A model generated the notes under the pieces. It did not search any database, was not told the origin of the DNA, and saw only the letters and a program-made list of their open reading frames with translations. From Hyaloperonospora brassicae (taxonomy: Eukaryota > Oomycota > Peronosporomycetes > Peronosporales > Peronosporaceae): a stretch of DNA of 64,000 nt. Made by a program: the position numbers and the translations under genes. Positions 11,611 through 23,940 of this stretch are shown piece after piece. How positions within the stretch are numbered: position 1 is the first letter of the stretch; the number at the start of each line of letters is the position of its first letter. Where the stretch lies: positions 124,001-188,000 of the forward strand of contig CANTFL010000073.1 in the NCBI GenBank assembly GCA_947650285.1. The letters run 5' to 3'.

Positions 11611-11943
11611 ATGTTGCGGCGTTGCCTTGCGCACTGGGTGGTTGAGCGCGTGCTGTTCCTCCTGAAAGCCGTTCGGTTTGCACTACTGGTACCGCGTCAG
11701 TTGAACCTGTGGATGTGCAGCCGAGCTGTTCGTGAAGTCCTGCATCCGCACCAGCGCCTAGTGCGACGAGTGATCGTGTTTCGTATATTCTTCGCCATTA
11801 TTGCAGCCATATTGGTTGTCACCTTCGCGATCGTCAAGATTTCCATGAAGGCCTTCCTGTGCGCTGTCCGATTGCCTCCAGCTATACAAAACATGGCCGC
11901 ATCGTGCACTCTCCGCAAGCGGAAGGAAGTAAGGAGCCGATAA
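11611..11943 (+). CDS. doubtful small hydrophobic ORF, 110 aa
   Basis: A 110-residue frame with a strong hydrophobic helix (VIVFRIFFAIIAAILVVTFA) flanked by basic residues, as a single-pass membrane protein or membrane-protein fragment would have. No family recognised, no clear promoter or splice continuation. It could be chance or a relic. Confidence 0.2.
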   Translation: MLRRCLAHWVVERVLFLLKAVRFALLVPRQLNLWMCSRAVREVLHPHQRLVRRVIVFRIFFAIIAAILVVTFAIVKISMKAFLCAVRLPPAIQNMAASCTLRKRKEVRSR

Positions 11944-13445
11944 ACTGGAAACGTAATCAGGATGTCCCTTACCGAGCACACAACGAGATCAGTCATGTGA
12001 CTGGGATAGAAAGTAATTTGATTTCACGACAGCGCGCCCGGTGCCATACGATATTATCCTTCGATATGCCACACGTTTCGTGGTGACCGAGCTCCACCTA
12101 CCTACTACGCACATGGTGATCCACTGTTCGGGGTTGTCGGACTGTCGCCTGATCTCTTTGTGGCAACGAATTGTGTCTTCTCACTATGAAGTTCGACCTC
12201 CACTTGATCAGTCGGACCAAGGGATGGATACTTGTGATGGATGCTAAGTGTCGCTCCTTTCACTCGAAAGGGCACAACAATGGATGGAAAACCCGCATAG
12301 CTTTCCGGTGGCCGCTGCGATATGCCAAAGGTCGACTGACCCGTTCAGCTGGTTGCGGCGTGAGGCGACGTCCGCTGTCGTGGTGCAATGTGCCACGAGG
12401 TTCTTGCTGACATGTGCTACTATTTCGATCACGAATTATACGAGTGAACTTCGGAAAAGGGACGGCGTATCGGGAGATGCAAAGGGTCCATGAACGTCTC
12501 GATCAGTACAAGAAACAACGTGATTCGATGCTGCCAGTAGCTCTACTCCCTCGCGCGTGTATGTATTATGTGCATCTACTTACCGTATTCGTAGCACGAC
12601 GTATCTACCGACACAGTGTGCTCGTTGTACCACATTAAGAGGCATCGGGTGGACGTCGTGCACGCAAAAATACTGACCGCATGTACCATTCCTCATAAGT
12701 CCATCTTAGGATATCCTAAACGCTGCATATCCCCACTACCCTACACGTGGACCAAGATGACGAACGGATGACAACAGTGTCAATGACCATCTGCAACAGT
12801 GCGAGCACTCCCCTATCATCGTCTCGATGCAGCGTCCCAATGTGTTGAAGATCATTAGAAAAAGACGCGGCCCCGCGCTGGTCTACTTCCAGTCAACAGA
12901 GTAGTTTCACATGTAGCGTTTTTGTGTCCACATCCTGTGCCCGAACGTCGTGCCACAGTAGACCCACGTGGCTTTGGTCGTAGTCGACAGACACTCGCAC
13001 TCTACTGAAGCGAACGAGTCAGCGGTAAGTGGTTTGAACCTTTTCCGTGCGATGTGTAGCCATCATACGTCAAAAGATCGATCTCGAGTCGTCTGTTGCC
13101 CTGCAACGTCACTGTTCCAACACGTTCGCAGGTCAGTAGTGGTACCGATGAAAACCGATCTTTGAGCACATGGGAATGCCGTCCAACAATCAGTTGAAGC
13201 GATACACAGAACGTTGCAGCTCGTGAGTGGCAGAAAATGAACAAGCGCCAAACGAGGTGATAAAGAAGCTGCGTGTTTCCAGAACAATCGATCGAAGGGT
13301 CGGTGATGTCGCACGAAAGCAGTGCGCCACATCCCAACCACGCCGACTGGTACAATCAAGTCTCGCAGGTCCGCCGCACGGTGCCCCCTGCGCCCGTGAG
13401 GTCGCTCGAAGGTCGCGACAACCGCTGCCGCACGTTTGACGAGGA

Positions 13446-13461
13446 GCTCACTTTGTCTTTT
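13446..13461 (+). promoter_or_regulatory. initiator-like motif upstream of HSP10
   Basis: GCTCACTTTGTCTTTT matches the oomycete Inr consensus at about 13 of 16 positions, 29 bp before the ATG at 13490. Motif match only. Confidence 0.35.
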
Positions 13462-13489
13462 GCTCGCAATTCCACAAGTCGCACGTAAT

Positions 13490-13894
13490 ATGGTGCGTCT
13501 CGTCCACCAACTCGCAGCGATCGCTCTTGTCCCGCGTTGTGGCCCGGTCGCCTCTGCCATAGCATTACACTAACACTGTAAACCATGTACAACACAGAGC
13601 TCTCTTCGCAAACTGATTCCTTTTGGAAACCGCGTGCTGGTCCAGCGGTTCGAAGCTGCCGCCAAGACCGCGAGCGGCATTTACCTCCCCGACGCCGACT
13701 CGAAGCAGCCGAACGAGGGCAAAGTAGTGGCGGTGGGACCGGGTGCCCGTGCCCCTGATGGCACGTTGATCCCGGCCCAGAGCGCCGTGGGCGACAAGGT
13801 GCTGCTGCCCGAGTACGGCGGCAGCTCGGTGAAGTTGGGCGACCAGGAGCTCTTTTTGTTCCGTGACGAGGACATCCTGGGCAAGCTCGAGTAG
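13490..13894 (+). CDS. mitochondrial 10-kDa chaperonin HSP10 (GroES family), 2 exons
   Basis: Exon 2 (13598-13894) encodes the GroES fold: SSLRKLIPFGNRVLVQRFE, then the mobile loop (AAAKTASGIYLPD), GKVVAVGPGAR, GDKVLLPEYGG and the C-terminal LFRDEDILGKLE. The frame lacks its own N-terminal ATG. The best model uses an exon 1 that is just ATG (13490-13492) followed by a GTGCGT donor, a 105-bp intron (13493-13597) with a CTAAC branch-like motif and an ACACAG acceptor, giving a 99-aa protein of normal HSP10 length. HSP10 forms the heptameric lid of mitochondrial HSP60; the N-terminus usually doubles as an uncleaved import signal. The family call is certain, the ATG-only exon is inferred. Confidence 0.9.
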
Positions 13895-14878
13895 ACGACG
13901 TGCACGACGCATCTAACAGTGCCGCAAACAGTAGACGGACGTGTGTTTAGGCGAGACGAGAGGACCCCGCGCTTCGATGTTGGTGACTGGAGCTGTGAAC
14001 GCTTGCGAGAGCGAGAGAGAGAGAGAGAGAGGGAGGAGATAGCAAGCGATGTGGGTGGTAATAAAGTATGTTAGCTTGGTTCTTGCTTGTCTGCATGGTG
14101 TACAATGTGGCCAAGGAAGGAGAAGGAAGGGTCGTGCTGCCAATGCTGGAAGTGAGTGATCCTCACGCGTCTCATCGGTTCGACTAGGGCAGAGAGATCG
14201 ACTAGCGCCATGTTTGTGCAGGTCTTAGCGAAGGCGATGTGTCTGCAGCCAGAGACAGGTGCGTGGGAGGTACGTCGCTGGATACGTTTTTGCGTCTCCC
14301 GCTTGATAGCATAAGGGTGAAAAGACCGTTTACGCTCCACACACTGCACTGCTCTCGTGCATCTCGTCTTGTCTTTCTTTGACCCCACTACATTGCTCAC
14401 GCAATGACGAATTGTCGTGCTAGTTCGCTACATCTCTTATACTGCGTGCGCGCACGTCTTGTGCATCCTTCCAAGCTCTGCACTAACAGAGCGCAGCAAA
14501 CCGTCTCATGCGCAGCGTATGTATGTTTATCCTTGCGCACTCCCACGAGGCAAAGGCTCGAGGGTACAAAGTCCATGTGGCCCGTTGCAACATTGTTGCT
14601 GCTGATCCAAGTTTCGATAACAATGATCGAGAGACCATTGTCTGCACAAGGCATACATTTACATCGGCCACTAGTCGTTTGCACTGTCGGGCACTCCCGA
14701 CATGATGCACTATGTGACGCTTGCGGTTTGTGACATAGCACAGCAATCGATCGTTCAATTCCACAAGTGCCGAGCATGTTGCTGTAGCAGCTGTTCAAAC
14801 GACACATGTGAATGATCGCGAAACCAACCACAGCATTGCTGCACTCCATTCGCGCAAGACACTACCCATCCAGCAGCC
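13895..14878. other. intergenic; (GA)n microsatellite at about 14007-14031
   Basis: Contains a GA run just 3' of HSP10. Otherwise only short overlapping frames without recognisable domains between HSP10 and the end of the Prp16 gene. Confidence 0.6.
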
Positions 14879-17800
14879 CTAGAAGCCAAAGCGGCGAGGG
14901 CGAGGGGGACGGCTTGCCGTCTTTTTAGAACAAACAGAATCCGATCGACCGATCTCAGCGACCGCCATCCGCTGCTTCTTGTGTTGGCGGCTCTTCGAAG
15001 CGAGCCGATCACCCATGTCATTGTCTGCTTCTTTCTTTTTGGCGCACAGCGAGGCTTCCATCTCCTCTTCCATCCCAATCGCTTCCTCCTTTTCCTTCAT
15101 ACGCTTGAGCAAGCGCGACTTGAACGACTCCTTCACGCTGAAAAACATGGGCCCGAGCTCGGCAAGCCACTCACCTTCCACGGCTGTTGCGCATTGCATG
15201 TACTCCTTGCTCGTGTAAATCAGTTCGTGGTAAACCACAAAGTCTGGCGTGTAGCCAAGGCCAAACAGAGCAGCGCTTGGGTGGAGGTTGCACGGCATGC
15301 CCGTCAGCATGTTCACATACTCGCCGATGCCCTTGATCTGAGCAGAGTTGTAGAAATACGCTGAGCAAATCGCCTTTCGTACAACGTCCCAGCGTCCACC
15401 ACATGAGCGAAGCCGTACGCGCTGCTGCTTCATGATATCAGCCAGCTGCTCGTGCACTTCCCGGGCCTTGCGCAACCCTTTTGCATGGATAAAATGATCC
15501 GAGCACCATTGGGCCGAGCGATGGTTCGATTCCCACTGCTGGTAAACGTTCAGCAGCGTTAAGTGGTCACTCTCAGGCACAAAAAACTTTTCTCGGGCTG
15601 CGTCGCTCTCCTCCTCCCGATCCTTCGGACGAAAAAAGACGCTTGGGACTGACAGCATACTTACCACCACAAGCACCTCGGTCGAGCAGTTCAACTGCTC
15701 ACTGAATAACAGCATCTTGGCCAGCGGTGGATCCAATGGGAAGACGACCATTTTCTTGCCCATCTTTGTCAGCTCACCAGTATTGTCGAGTGCTCCGAGC
15801 ACCCATAGTTGATACATCGAGTTGATGATATTGTCCTGTGGTGGCGGATCCATGAAATCGAACTCAAGCAAGTTGGCGACGCCGAGTGATTTGAGCAGCA
15901 ACACCACATAACCCAAATTCGTTCGCTGGATTTCCGGAATCTGTGCTTCTAGCAGCTCATTGACAAACTGCCGCTGCGTATACAAGCGGTACGCTACACC
16001 AGGACCTGTTCGACCGGCACGACCTGCGCGCTGGTTGGCATTCTGTTGACTGATCGGAGTCACCTGTAGCGCATCCATACCGATCTTGGGATTGTAAACC
16101 TTGACTTTGCAGAAACCTGCATCGATGACATACTTGATGCCGTCCACAGTGAGCGACGTCTCGGCGATGTTGGTCGACACGATGCATTTTCGAACGTCCG
16201 AGGCGTCAAAGATCTTTGCTTGCAAGTCTGTCGGTAGTTGTGAATACATAGGGAGAACCAAGAGTGGTGGCGCACCATCGAGCTTTCCCATCCGGTCAGC
16301 CAGCACGTAGCACGTTGCCTCAATGTCCTCTTGTCCCGTCATAAAGACCAGAACATCACCTGGCGGGTGCGACAAATGAATTTGCATTACCTGCTTCACT
16401 GCCGAGTCCACGTAATCATCACTTGGTGATTTAGCATAGCGCGTATCCACGTGGAACGTTCGACCAGGAATAGTAAACATCGGCACCCCGCCAAAGAAGC
16501 GCGCAAACTTGTCGGCATCTAGCGTAGCCGATGTCACAATGAGCTTGAAGTCACTGCGGCGCTGGACCACCTTGCGAAGAATGCCGAAGAGCACGTCCGT
16601 GTTGAGAGCGCGCTCGTGGGCCTCGTCCATTATCACGCACGAGTACGAATCCAGATCAGCTTCGCGCAGTGACTCGCGCAAGAGTACGCCTTCTGTCATA
16701 TACTTGATGATAGTTTTGTCCGACGTCAGATCCTCGAATCGAATAGCATAGCCCACCTCTTCGCCAAGCTTTACCTCCATTTCCTCGCTAACGCGCTGTG
16801 CTACTGACATGGCTGCTACGCGACGCGGTTGCGTGCAGCCGATCGTACCAAACTGCGAGTATCCTTCTTCATGCAAGTATTGCGTCAGTTGTGTGGTCTT
16901 GCCCGAACCAGTTTCGCCAACAATCACCACAATCTGGTTTTCTCGAATTACTTGCAGCAATTCTTCACGACAGAGAAAGATCGGCAGGAATTCACGCTGC
17001 TGACGAAGGGTGCGGGTCTTGGCAAAAACGCTTACAGCCTTTTGCTTCTTCAAATGGGTCGAAAACTGCGAGTTATGTTTGTAGTTTTCCTCATCCGCAT
17101 CTTGCTGCTTGTCTTCTTCGTCTCCAGATCCAGGATCTGCTTTCACGCCAATAACGTCGCCCATGCGCGAGCCACCGATTTCCCAAAATCGTTTCCGCAT
17201 CTTGTTTCTCTCGCGCTGTTCCCGTACTTCTTGTAGCAGCTCACTGCCTTTCCTCGCACAAACTGCCATATCCGACGTCGGGTCTTTTACTGTCGCAACT
17301 ACCTCCACCTGTGTCGTAAACGCCACTCGACCATCCAAGAACGGTGGCTTCGTACTATGCACCATGATTTGCACTCTCGCGTCCAATTCATCGTCAAAAT
17401 CCGTATCTACGCGTCCAGACATGACGACACCGCTCGTCAATAGCCTGTTCTTCTCCCACGCCTCCTGATCCGCCGAAAGCGCTGACGCTTTCGCTGACAT
17501 GCCTTTAAGCTTGTTATCTCCTCGCGCTCTCGTCTGCTCCAACTGTTCTTCCAATGCCTTGAACTTCTTCGCGCTACCAAGAAACGCATGTCCTTCATGC
17601 AACTCAATGCCACCAGCGTCGTCATTCAAGTAAAATTCCCGATCGAAATTCTCTTCCACTTCGTCCTTGTATTCTTTCTTAGGAGCTTCCACGCGCCCTC
17701 TTCGACGTCGATGACTCAGTCCCGTAGGAGACACCACATCCATCCCGTCTTCCCGCGTGCTCGTGCTACTTCTACTCCTGGTTCTACCACGTCGATCTTC

Positions 17801-18358
17801 CTGCTCTGTTTTGGTTCCAAGTTCCCTCTTTGCTTCGTCCTTTTGAGTCGACGTGGACCTGCTGTTGCCGCGCGTTGTGGGCGTCTCCGACTGCCCTTTG
17901 TCCTCCTGATACATGGACACACTCTTCAATTGTTCCGGCTCGTCCCATTCACTTAGTTCCAAGCCAGCTGCGCTTTTTTGACGTGCCGATTGGGACTTTT
18001 CCATCAACTTCTCGCGTTTCTCTCGATCCAAAGCAACGTTTGATCCGTTCGAGCGGCAACTTTCACGCTCTCGACGCTTCTCAGCTGCCAGTTTATCGAG
18101 ACCTAATCCTGACACGCAACGGAGATCATCAGCGCTAGTACAGGCACGAGAACGCGACGCAAAGAGACGCCCGGGACTGCGACGGGAGCTGCTGCTTTGG
18201 TAAGAGCTCCTGGACGAGTGACTCGAGGTGCGACTGCGACGAGAGTCTATTTTGGATCGTGAATTGCTGCGGCTTCGTCTGCGATGTGCAGAAGGCGAGA
18301 CACGACGCTCGTGGGAGCGAGAGCTGCGCCGCCGCGCGACGTCTCGGGAGCGAGCCAT
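14879..18358 (-). CDS. PRP16: DEAH-box pre-mRNA splicing helicase Prp16/DHX38
   Basis: Intact 1159-aa single-exon frame (family 1070-1230 aa). An Arg/Ser-rich N-terminal region of about 130 residues precedes the acidic-basic linker and the Prp16 signature [13 protein letters not shown]. Helicase core motifs in order: [11 protein letters not shown] (about residue 480), Ia [18 protein letters not shown] (about 576), [41 protein letters not shown] (about 776). The HA2/winged-helix and OB-fold regions follow, ending in a basic tail. Prp16 is the ATPase that remodels the spliceosome between the two catalytic steps; this role comes from the family. It is distinguished from Prp2 and Prp22 by the N-terminal signature, with no S1 domain. 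Confidence 0.93.
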   Translation of the reverse strand: MARSRDVARRRSSRSHERRVSPSAHRRRSRSNSRSKIDSRRSRTSSHSSRSSYQSSSSRRSPGRLFASRSRACTSADDLRCVSGLGLDKLAAEKRRERESCRSNGSNVALDREKREKLMEKSQSARQKSAAGLELSEWDEPEQLKSVSMYQEDKGQSETPTTRGNSRSTSTQKDEAKRELGTKTEQEDRRGRTRSRSSTSTREDGMDVVSPTGLSHRRRRGRVEAPKKEYKDEVEENFDREFYLNDDAGGIELHEGHAFLGSAKKFKALEEQLEQTRARGDNKLKGMSAKASALSADQEAWEKNRLLTSGVVMSGRVDTDFDDELDARVQIMVHSTKPPFLDGRVAFTTQVEVVATVKDPTSDMAVCARKGSELLQEVREQRERNKMRKRFWEIGGSRMGDVIGVKADPGSGDEEDKQQDADEENYKHNSQFSTHLKKQKAVSVFAKTRTLRQQREFLPIFLCREELLQVIRENQIVVIVGETGSGKTTQLTQYLHEEGYSQFGTIGCTQPRRVAAMSVAQRVSEEMEVKLGEEVGYAIRFEDLTSDKTIIKYMTEGVLLRESLREADLDSYSCVIMDEAHERALNTDVLFGILRKVVQRRSDFKLIVTSATLDADKFARFFGGVPMFTIPGRTFHVDTRYAKSPSDDYVDSAVKQVMQIHLSHPPGDVLVFMTGQEDIEATCYVLADRMGKLDGAPPLLVLPMYSQLPTDLQAKIFDASDVRKCIVSTNIAETSLTVDGIKYVIDAGFCKVKVYNPKIGMDALQVTPISQQNANQRAGRAGRTGPGVAYRLYTQRQFVNELLEAQIPEIQRTNLGYVVLLLKSLGVANLLEFDFMDPPPQDNIINSMYQLWVLGALDNTGELTKMGKKMVVFPLDPPLAKMLLFSEQLNCSTEVLVVVSMLSVPSVFFRPKDREEESDAAREKFFVPESDHLTLLNVYQQWESNHRSAQWCSDHFIHAKGLRKAREVHEQLADIMKQQRVRLRSCGGRWDVVRKAICSAYFYNSAQIKGIGEYVNMLTGMPCNLHPSAALFGLGYTPDFVVYHELIYTSKEYMQCATAVEGEWLAELGPMFFSVKESFKSRLLKRMKEKEEAIGMEEEMEASLCAKKKEADNDMGDRLASKSRQHKKQRMAVAEIGRSDSVCSKKTASRPPRPRRFGF

Positions 18359-18630
18359 CCGCGGTCGAGCAGAGAGACTCGTGGCCGAATATGGTTTCTA
18401 AAGCTCGTTTCTAAATGGTGCAACACGCGCGGCACAGTGTACCAGATGCCATTCAACTCAGGGAGATGCAAGACTTAGTTGCCGTCTTGCGATTGGAGCG
18501 CTCCTGTGTGGAAAAAAACCCACGTCGAAACAGCTCATCTGTGAAAAACCCATATATGTGACAGGCGCAAGTCTGACCAGCTCCTGAACGGTGTTCAACG
18601 CACTGTTGACCGACCACACGGAATCCAGTG

Positions 18631-21600
18631 CTACGAAGAGTCAGCACTGCTGTCTGGAGCTTTCAGAGTCCATCGACGACCGCGACAGACCGCCATGTCA
18701 CGTAAGACGTGTCGAAACACGAGTTTGTCCTTGGGCCCAACAACGTCGCCGAAAGTCCCCAACAGCCGTTCAGTGGTCACGCCTGTCGCTGCATTTGCGG
18801 CAAGAAACGAGTGCAAACGCTTCGCCATCTCACTGGCGCCAATTGGGGCCGAGCTGCCAGAAGACTGCACAAGCACTCGATGCTCCCGAATCGGCTTGGA
18901 GCGGGACGGACGTCGCCTGAGCCGCGACGCCATCGCGTCTTTGTCGGATCCTCGCAAGCATCTCCCGCGACGAGAGTCCATTGCTACTACGCCCACCCCG
19001 TCCACGACCCCGACCTCGACCTTGTGGTTTACCCCGCGACACAATCGATGGCTGCTGCCGCCGTTGCGACGGATCGCCAGCAGCGCCCGACCGGCCCGTC
19101 CACGTTGGCGTATACACAGTTTCCCGCTGCTGCCGCACGAGAGCATTAGACGCTCGAAGGGCACTCAGTACTCGTTGAGCAATCTTTGTTGCCTCCATCT
19201 CCACGAGATCTGCTTCTTGGTTCTGCACGCCATCCGACTCCACCGACGAGTGATCAAACACACCGCGTACATCACCACCGTCAAATAACTGCTTCAATAC
19301 GATGTCGTTATCTCCAGCCTCTGTGTCGACTTTGTCGTCTCTGCTTTGCCCATCGTCGCGGTAATCGTCAATCGCTTCAGCAGGTCGCACAACGTTTCCA
19401 GCAACAAACATTTCGTTTGTTTCTGCGACTCCATCCTTTTCTTCTTCTTCGTCCCCTAGGACAAACAGTTCTCGCAACGAGTGCTTGTTGAAACACCGCT
19501 TACGTTTAGCATCGTGCAGCACCTTGCTAGTAAGGTACTGTTTGAAGATCTGCCGGTGATAAATCTTCTCTTCGATCGTTCCAGCCGTGATAAGTCTGAA
19601 CACCGTCACGGGTTTCTGCTGTCCAATGCGCCAAGCTCGTTCGCGAGCTTGGACGTCCGTGGACGGGTTCCAGTCAGGATTGAACACCACGACACGATCA
19701 GCACCGACTAAGTTCACACCAATACCACCAGCGCGAGTTGTCAGTAGGAACGCGAAGGGGTTGCTGTCGAGGGCATTGAAAGCGTCCAGACGCTGCTGCC
19801 GCTCTTGTACACCCGTTGTACCATCGAGACGAGTGTACGTGAGGCTAAGCCTATCCATAAAGCGCTCTAAGATGTCCAGCGTACCGCGCGTTTTGTGAAA
19901 AGATCAGCACTCGGTGACCCTGCGCCTTCCACAACAACAACACCTTCTGTAGCACAACCATTTTCCCGCTCGCCGATGCAGCGCCAAACGCCTCGTCGCT
20001 TCCATCTTCTTCTTTGCCTTCGTCCATTTCGTTTAGCGATCCAGCAATGCTAGCAACCTCTTCTTCGTCGTCGTCCTCAAAACTTTGTCGTTGTTTGTCA
20101 GCCAGTCTTCCATCACTAAACGATGCTAGCAAGTCTGGATGGTTACAGATGTGTCGTAGCACAGAAATGGCCCGGAATGGCCGATTGTCTCGCCGCAACA
20201 CCTTTGCGACTTCGGACGAGGACAGGAAGCGCCTATACAGCGCACGCTGTCTCACCGTGAGCCGGCAAAATATAATCTGCTCTTGTTTGCCAGGAAGCAG
20301 TGCACCCATCCCATTGTCAGCGCCGTTCGTCAGGATTTCTTGTTTCGTGCGACGGAGCAGGAACGACTGGATGAGATCTCTCAGGGACAGTGCACACTTG
20401 TATGCCATCAACACCTGCATCTTAGTTGCTGTCGCGTATCCTCCCGCTCGAATGGGCAGCACAAACTCATCGTCGAACGTTGGTAATGTGCCCGAACGTC
20501 CGGGATAAACGAAGTCGAACAGCGACCAAAGCTCTCGAAGTCGATTCTGAATCGGTGTACCAGAGAGAATGATGCGGTGTATCGTGCGCAGCTGTTTGCA
20601 AGCAAGCGTTGTTTCAGCGTCTGGATTGCGAACCCGGTGTCCTTCGTCCAGCACAACGTAGTCCCATTCGCGCGTGAGAAACAAGCTCTGATACTGTCGC
20701 ACATTTTCGTACGTGCTAATGACCACACCACCGCCTGTCGGTGCGTGCTCTCCCCTTTCACGATAGCCCATTTCCTCCCCCTCTTCGCCGCCCGACACGT
20801 CATTTTCGTAGCAAAACGTCTCTTCAATTAGCTGCTCGTAACACGCACTCGACGATGACGTGTTTACGCCTGTCCCCGAAGCATGGAGCAGCACGACCCG
20901 TATCCAAGGCGTCCACTTGTGCAGCTCCCGGACCCACTGCAACAACACCGACGCTGGACACAACAGCAGCACTGTCCGAAATCTTCGCGCAAGATGCAGC
21001 GATCCCACAAAGGAGGCTAGCTGATGGTTTTGCCAAGCCCCATATCGTCTCCCAAGATCCCGCCAACTCCTCGTTCATGCAGTTTGTGCAGCCACTCGAG
21101 ACACTCGCGTTGGTGGGGCAGCAGCTGCGTCAGCACGTAACTTGGCACCAGAAGCCCCGACGACGTCTCTGTCACGTCCCACGGCGAATAATACGTCACT
21201 CGATTCTCTACTTCGCTCTCTTCTTCATCGCGTTCTCGCCGACCTTTCATCTCGATGTCTCTTCCTTCTCTTTCGTCTACTTTGGCATCCACGAAATCGG
21301 CAACCGGCTTTGGATTATTGTAGAATGTCTTCCTGCACTGAGTCACCGAGTCTTGCCATTCGCGACGCAAGTCATGCAGCCGACGTCGGTACAGATCCAA
21401 ACTACCGTCGTCTGTCCACGTCGTGGCTGCAGCGTTCCGATCATAGTCTGCGTCGTTGTTGTCGCTACTGTACTCTTATCATTGCGGGGATCATGTCTCT
21501 ACTTTTGTTCGAGTACTTCTTCGTCGTGGCGGCCGTACGACTGGTCGAGCAACTCGGCTGCTTTCCGTCTGCTTTGACTGCTACGTCGCCCGTACGTTGT

Positions 21601-21802
21601 CGAGGACGTGATCACGCGTCTCCTTGGACCAAGCGCCGAAGTTTTTGCACTGTGTGTCTTGTGCGTTGGTTACGATGTTTTGACTTCCGTGACTTGCAGT
21701 TGAGGACTCGTCGGAAGAGTCGTCGACACTCGAAAGAGGAGTAAAGACGCTGATGTCGGACGCTACGGACGCGTCTTTATGGCCTCTATTGATCAAGATC
21801 AA
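18631..21802 (-). pseudogene. CSB/ERCC6/Rad26-type SNF2 ATPase, disrupted by frameshifts
   Basis: Pieces in three frames align co-linearly with one CSB-like protein. The N-terminal piece (21581-21802) contains GAWSKETRDHVLDNVRA. Next (21017-21400) is LLPHQRECLEWLHKLHE and motif I DDMGLGKT. The third piece (19851-21008) has VVLDEGHRVRN (motif II) and LSGTPIQN. The fourth (18830-19858) has [11 protein letters not shown] and [16 protein letters not shown]. The last piece (18631-19164) is a winged-helix-like C-terminus. Breaks: one base missing at about 21019-21021 right after motif I; one extra base in the T4 run 19891-19894 (plus strand); another shift near 18920-18945. Further frame changes between 21400 and 21580 are unresolved (intron or decay). 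CSB couples stalled RNA polymerase II to nucleotide excision repair. Neighbouring long genes are intact, so real decay is possible, but sequencing error is not excluded. Confidence 0.78.
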
Positions 21803-22217
21803 TGCACTTACTACTTACGGGCTCCACGTCGAGGACAGGCGCTTATCGTCACCACAATTGAGGATGGGAACCTCCGGACATACCTTCACGCCCTACAGCG
21901 GAGCCCTGCAAGCAATAATTTAGATTGCTCCCGCCATGGCGCTGACGCGCGCTTGCACCGACCAAATCTTCACGTCAGATCTGCGAGCACAACGCGGTAG
22001 TCTACTCTGCATCTCAAGTACGCAGCAAAGAAGAAGGAACCTTACGTACAAGCGTGGACTCTGTGATGCACTGTACCACAAGCTACTGCAGTTCACGCGG
22101 CAACATATGTGAGCAGATACCAAAGAGGGCAACAACGAAAGACAACTCATTCCATTGCATACAACAAGGTGAAAAAAGCAAATGTCATTCCCATCGTTAA
22201 GTCGTCGGCGCGTTAGC
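21803..22217. other. intergenic, nothing recognised
   Basis: Short overlapping frames only, between the 5' end of the CSB-like locus and the 3' end of the first effector. Confidence 0.6.
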
Positions 22218-22916
22218 CTACTGTTCCTTCTTTGCGAGTGTTTTCATGTGATCATAGTACTTCTTGTAGTCTTGAATGATCGCCTTTATGCTGGGTGCGT
22301 CGCTTGGGTTATGGTTGTCAGAGCTCAACCATACTTTTTGCAGTCCATCAGGAGTTTTGCCATGCGCGAAAAGCTTGGCAAACTGCTCTTGTTCAATGTT
22401 CTTCATTGCTTCTTCTTGGCCCGATACTTTCTGCCCCAGGTGGAGCGCTACAGCTGCATCCACTGGTCTTAGGTTGGCAACTAAATAAGCGTGAAAATAC
22501 TGGTTCCGTTCAGAGCCCTCGTCGAACGTCAAAGCATCATTACTACTCATTTCATTGAGCAACAATTTCACTCTCTTATCGTTGAGAGGGTTGGCTTCCA
22601 CATGCGATACAGGTAGTCGTGACGAGTCAGCGATTCTGTCAGATGTAGATCGTGCGATAGTTGACGCTAGTTCGTCCAGACCGTATACAGCCCGACTGGC
22701 CGCGGTGAACTCTTTGACATTGACGACGGGCGGCATGCGCTCTTCCTTGTTGTCTTCGTCCGTAGCACCGGCTACCAGCTGTCTTCCAGAAGGTTCGTTC
22801 GCGAGATCAGGAACGCCTGGTGCCGTGACCTTTGTCTCGCGGAGACTCAAGGCACGATTGGCTGTGATGAGCAGCGCGGCACTGATGCAGAGTGCACAGT
22901 GGCAGCCAAACCTCAT
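22218..22916 (-). CDS. RxLR-like secreted effector candidate (degenerate RxLR, intact EER)
   Basis: From the ATG at 22916 the protein is 232 aa. It has a clear signal peptide (about residues 1-22, MRFGCHCALCISAALLITAN), a degenerate host-targeting motif (GRQLV, residues 44-48, instead of RxLR) and an acidic NKEER at 56-60. The C-terminal domain is helical, with Trp/Tyr positions (KVWL, DYKKYYD) like those of WY-fold effectors, but I did not confirm a WY repeat. The frame runs 62 codons further upstream, but that part is not secretory, and the inner ATG gives a textbook N-terminus. RxLR proteins are secreted into and act inside host plant cells; the function here is unknown. An Inr-like CACATTATTCGATTAG lies about 50-65 bp upstream. 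Single exon, as usual for this family. Confidence 0.75.
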   Translation of the reverse strand: MRFGCHCALCISAALLITANRALSLRETKVTAPGVPDLANEPSGRQLVAGATDEDNKEERMPPVVNVKEFTAASRAVYGLDELASTIARSTSDRIADSSRLPVSHVEANPLNDKRVKLLLNEMSSNDALTFDEGSERNQYFHAYLVANLRPVDAAVALHLGQKVSGQEEAMKNIEQEQFAKLFAHGKTPDGLQKVWLSSDNHNPSDAPSIKAIIQDYKKYYDHMKTLAKKEQ

Positions 22917-23089
22917 CGTAGAAGTTCGAGTGAAAGACGGATGCGGGTCGAGGAGTAGTAGCGCGCTAATCGAATAATGTGGCAAACTGCGCGAGTACTC
23001 CCTATAAATCAGGGGATACATGTATTCGGTCCTGTTGTTGCAGACGAGACCGCTGCTCGTCAGCCGATACCCAGAAAGTGTCATGACAC

Positions 23090-23940
23090 GTCTGATTCCC
23101 AAATTTTCACGGCTCAGCTCAAGTCAGTCTTTTCTTCCCCTTCAAGGGCGGCCACTCCGGAAGGAATCCTCCCTTAGGGGAGCCGGAAGGGTCCGAGGTC
23201 TACCTCGAGCAAGCTGCACTTGCAGACTCAGGTGTGGGCGCAGTGGACTGACGTGTCGCGCAAGCGGCCTAACAGGGGTATGTTACGGAAGGGAGGCGTA
23301 CCCCTCGCCACGTGTCGCCGCTGCGGCAGTCGCACAGTCCAAGTCCGGGGGGCCGCGCAAGCGGCCATTGGGGGCCACTATCGCGGATGGATGCGCTCCT
23401 AGGGGAGATACGACGGCGGGTTGGCGTTCCCCACGCCTTGCAGTTACTTCGGCGATCGCACCCCACGTCAAGGAAGGGGGATTCCCCTTTATCGGTGTTG
23501 TTGCCTTGGCAATAGCATGCGACAGACTACTGGCTGTGTCGACAGCGTTAGGGATCTCTGACCCTATCAGGTTTCACGGTTCGGCCAACAGCCCAATTTG
23601 TCGAGCCGATACCTAGAATGTCTCTTTTGCCAGAGACCAGCCACGATTAGCCTCCGGGTCTCCCGGCGCTGCTATCTGGCTTAGAAAAATGCAGAGGTTA
23701 CGGCGCACAGTTTAAACCGTGCAAATATGCCATCGGACCACCACCACCCTACGCCTGCTGCTATGTCGGCGACAACTAGGTAGGCAACAAAGAGAGCCAT
23801 CGCCAACGGTGCCCAGCGCCGGACAACCACCAGATTCGAACGGAGTACCAGCGTTGCAAACCAGGCTTAACCCACATCTGATATCCCGCAACTAGTAAAA
23901 GGTCAAATAGATACGTCCGCTTTTCTCTCTACTTCGGTGA
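23090..23940. repeat. dispersed non-coding repeat, copy A
   Basis: Shares a long, diverged stretch with 26738-27640: both have GATTCCCAAATTTTCACGG, then AGTCTTTT, GGAATCCTCCC, GCGCAAGCGG-type and CACGTGTCGCCGCTGCGGC segments. Near the right end they share a similar block (ACAACCACC ... GGCTTA ... AAATAGA). Copy A has one unit of the region that is tandemly expanded in copy B. On the minus strand the right part contains GTTCGAATC, like a tRNA B-box, so a SINE-like origin is conceivable. No coding capacity recognised. Confidence 0.6.

Larger units (their letters stand above)
10082..13489. other. intergenic, no firmly supported gene
   Basis: Overlapping short frames on both strands. The only one worth noting is the hydrophobic frame at 11611-11943, listed separately. 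No RNA gene or mobile element recognised. Confidence 0.5.

Noticed and set aside
15500..15540. tRNA-like GGTTCGATTCC box
   Set aside because: Lies inside the Prp16 coding frame and lacks an A-box and cloverleaf partner.
23700..23935. SINE-like tRNA B-box on the minus strand of repeat copy A
   Set aside because: GTTCGAATC is present but I could not find a convincing A-box or tail, and copy B lacks the box; left as a remark only.
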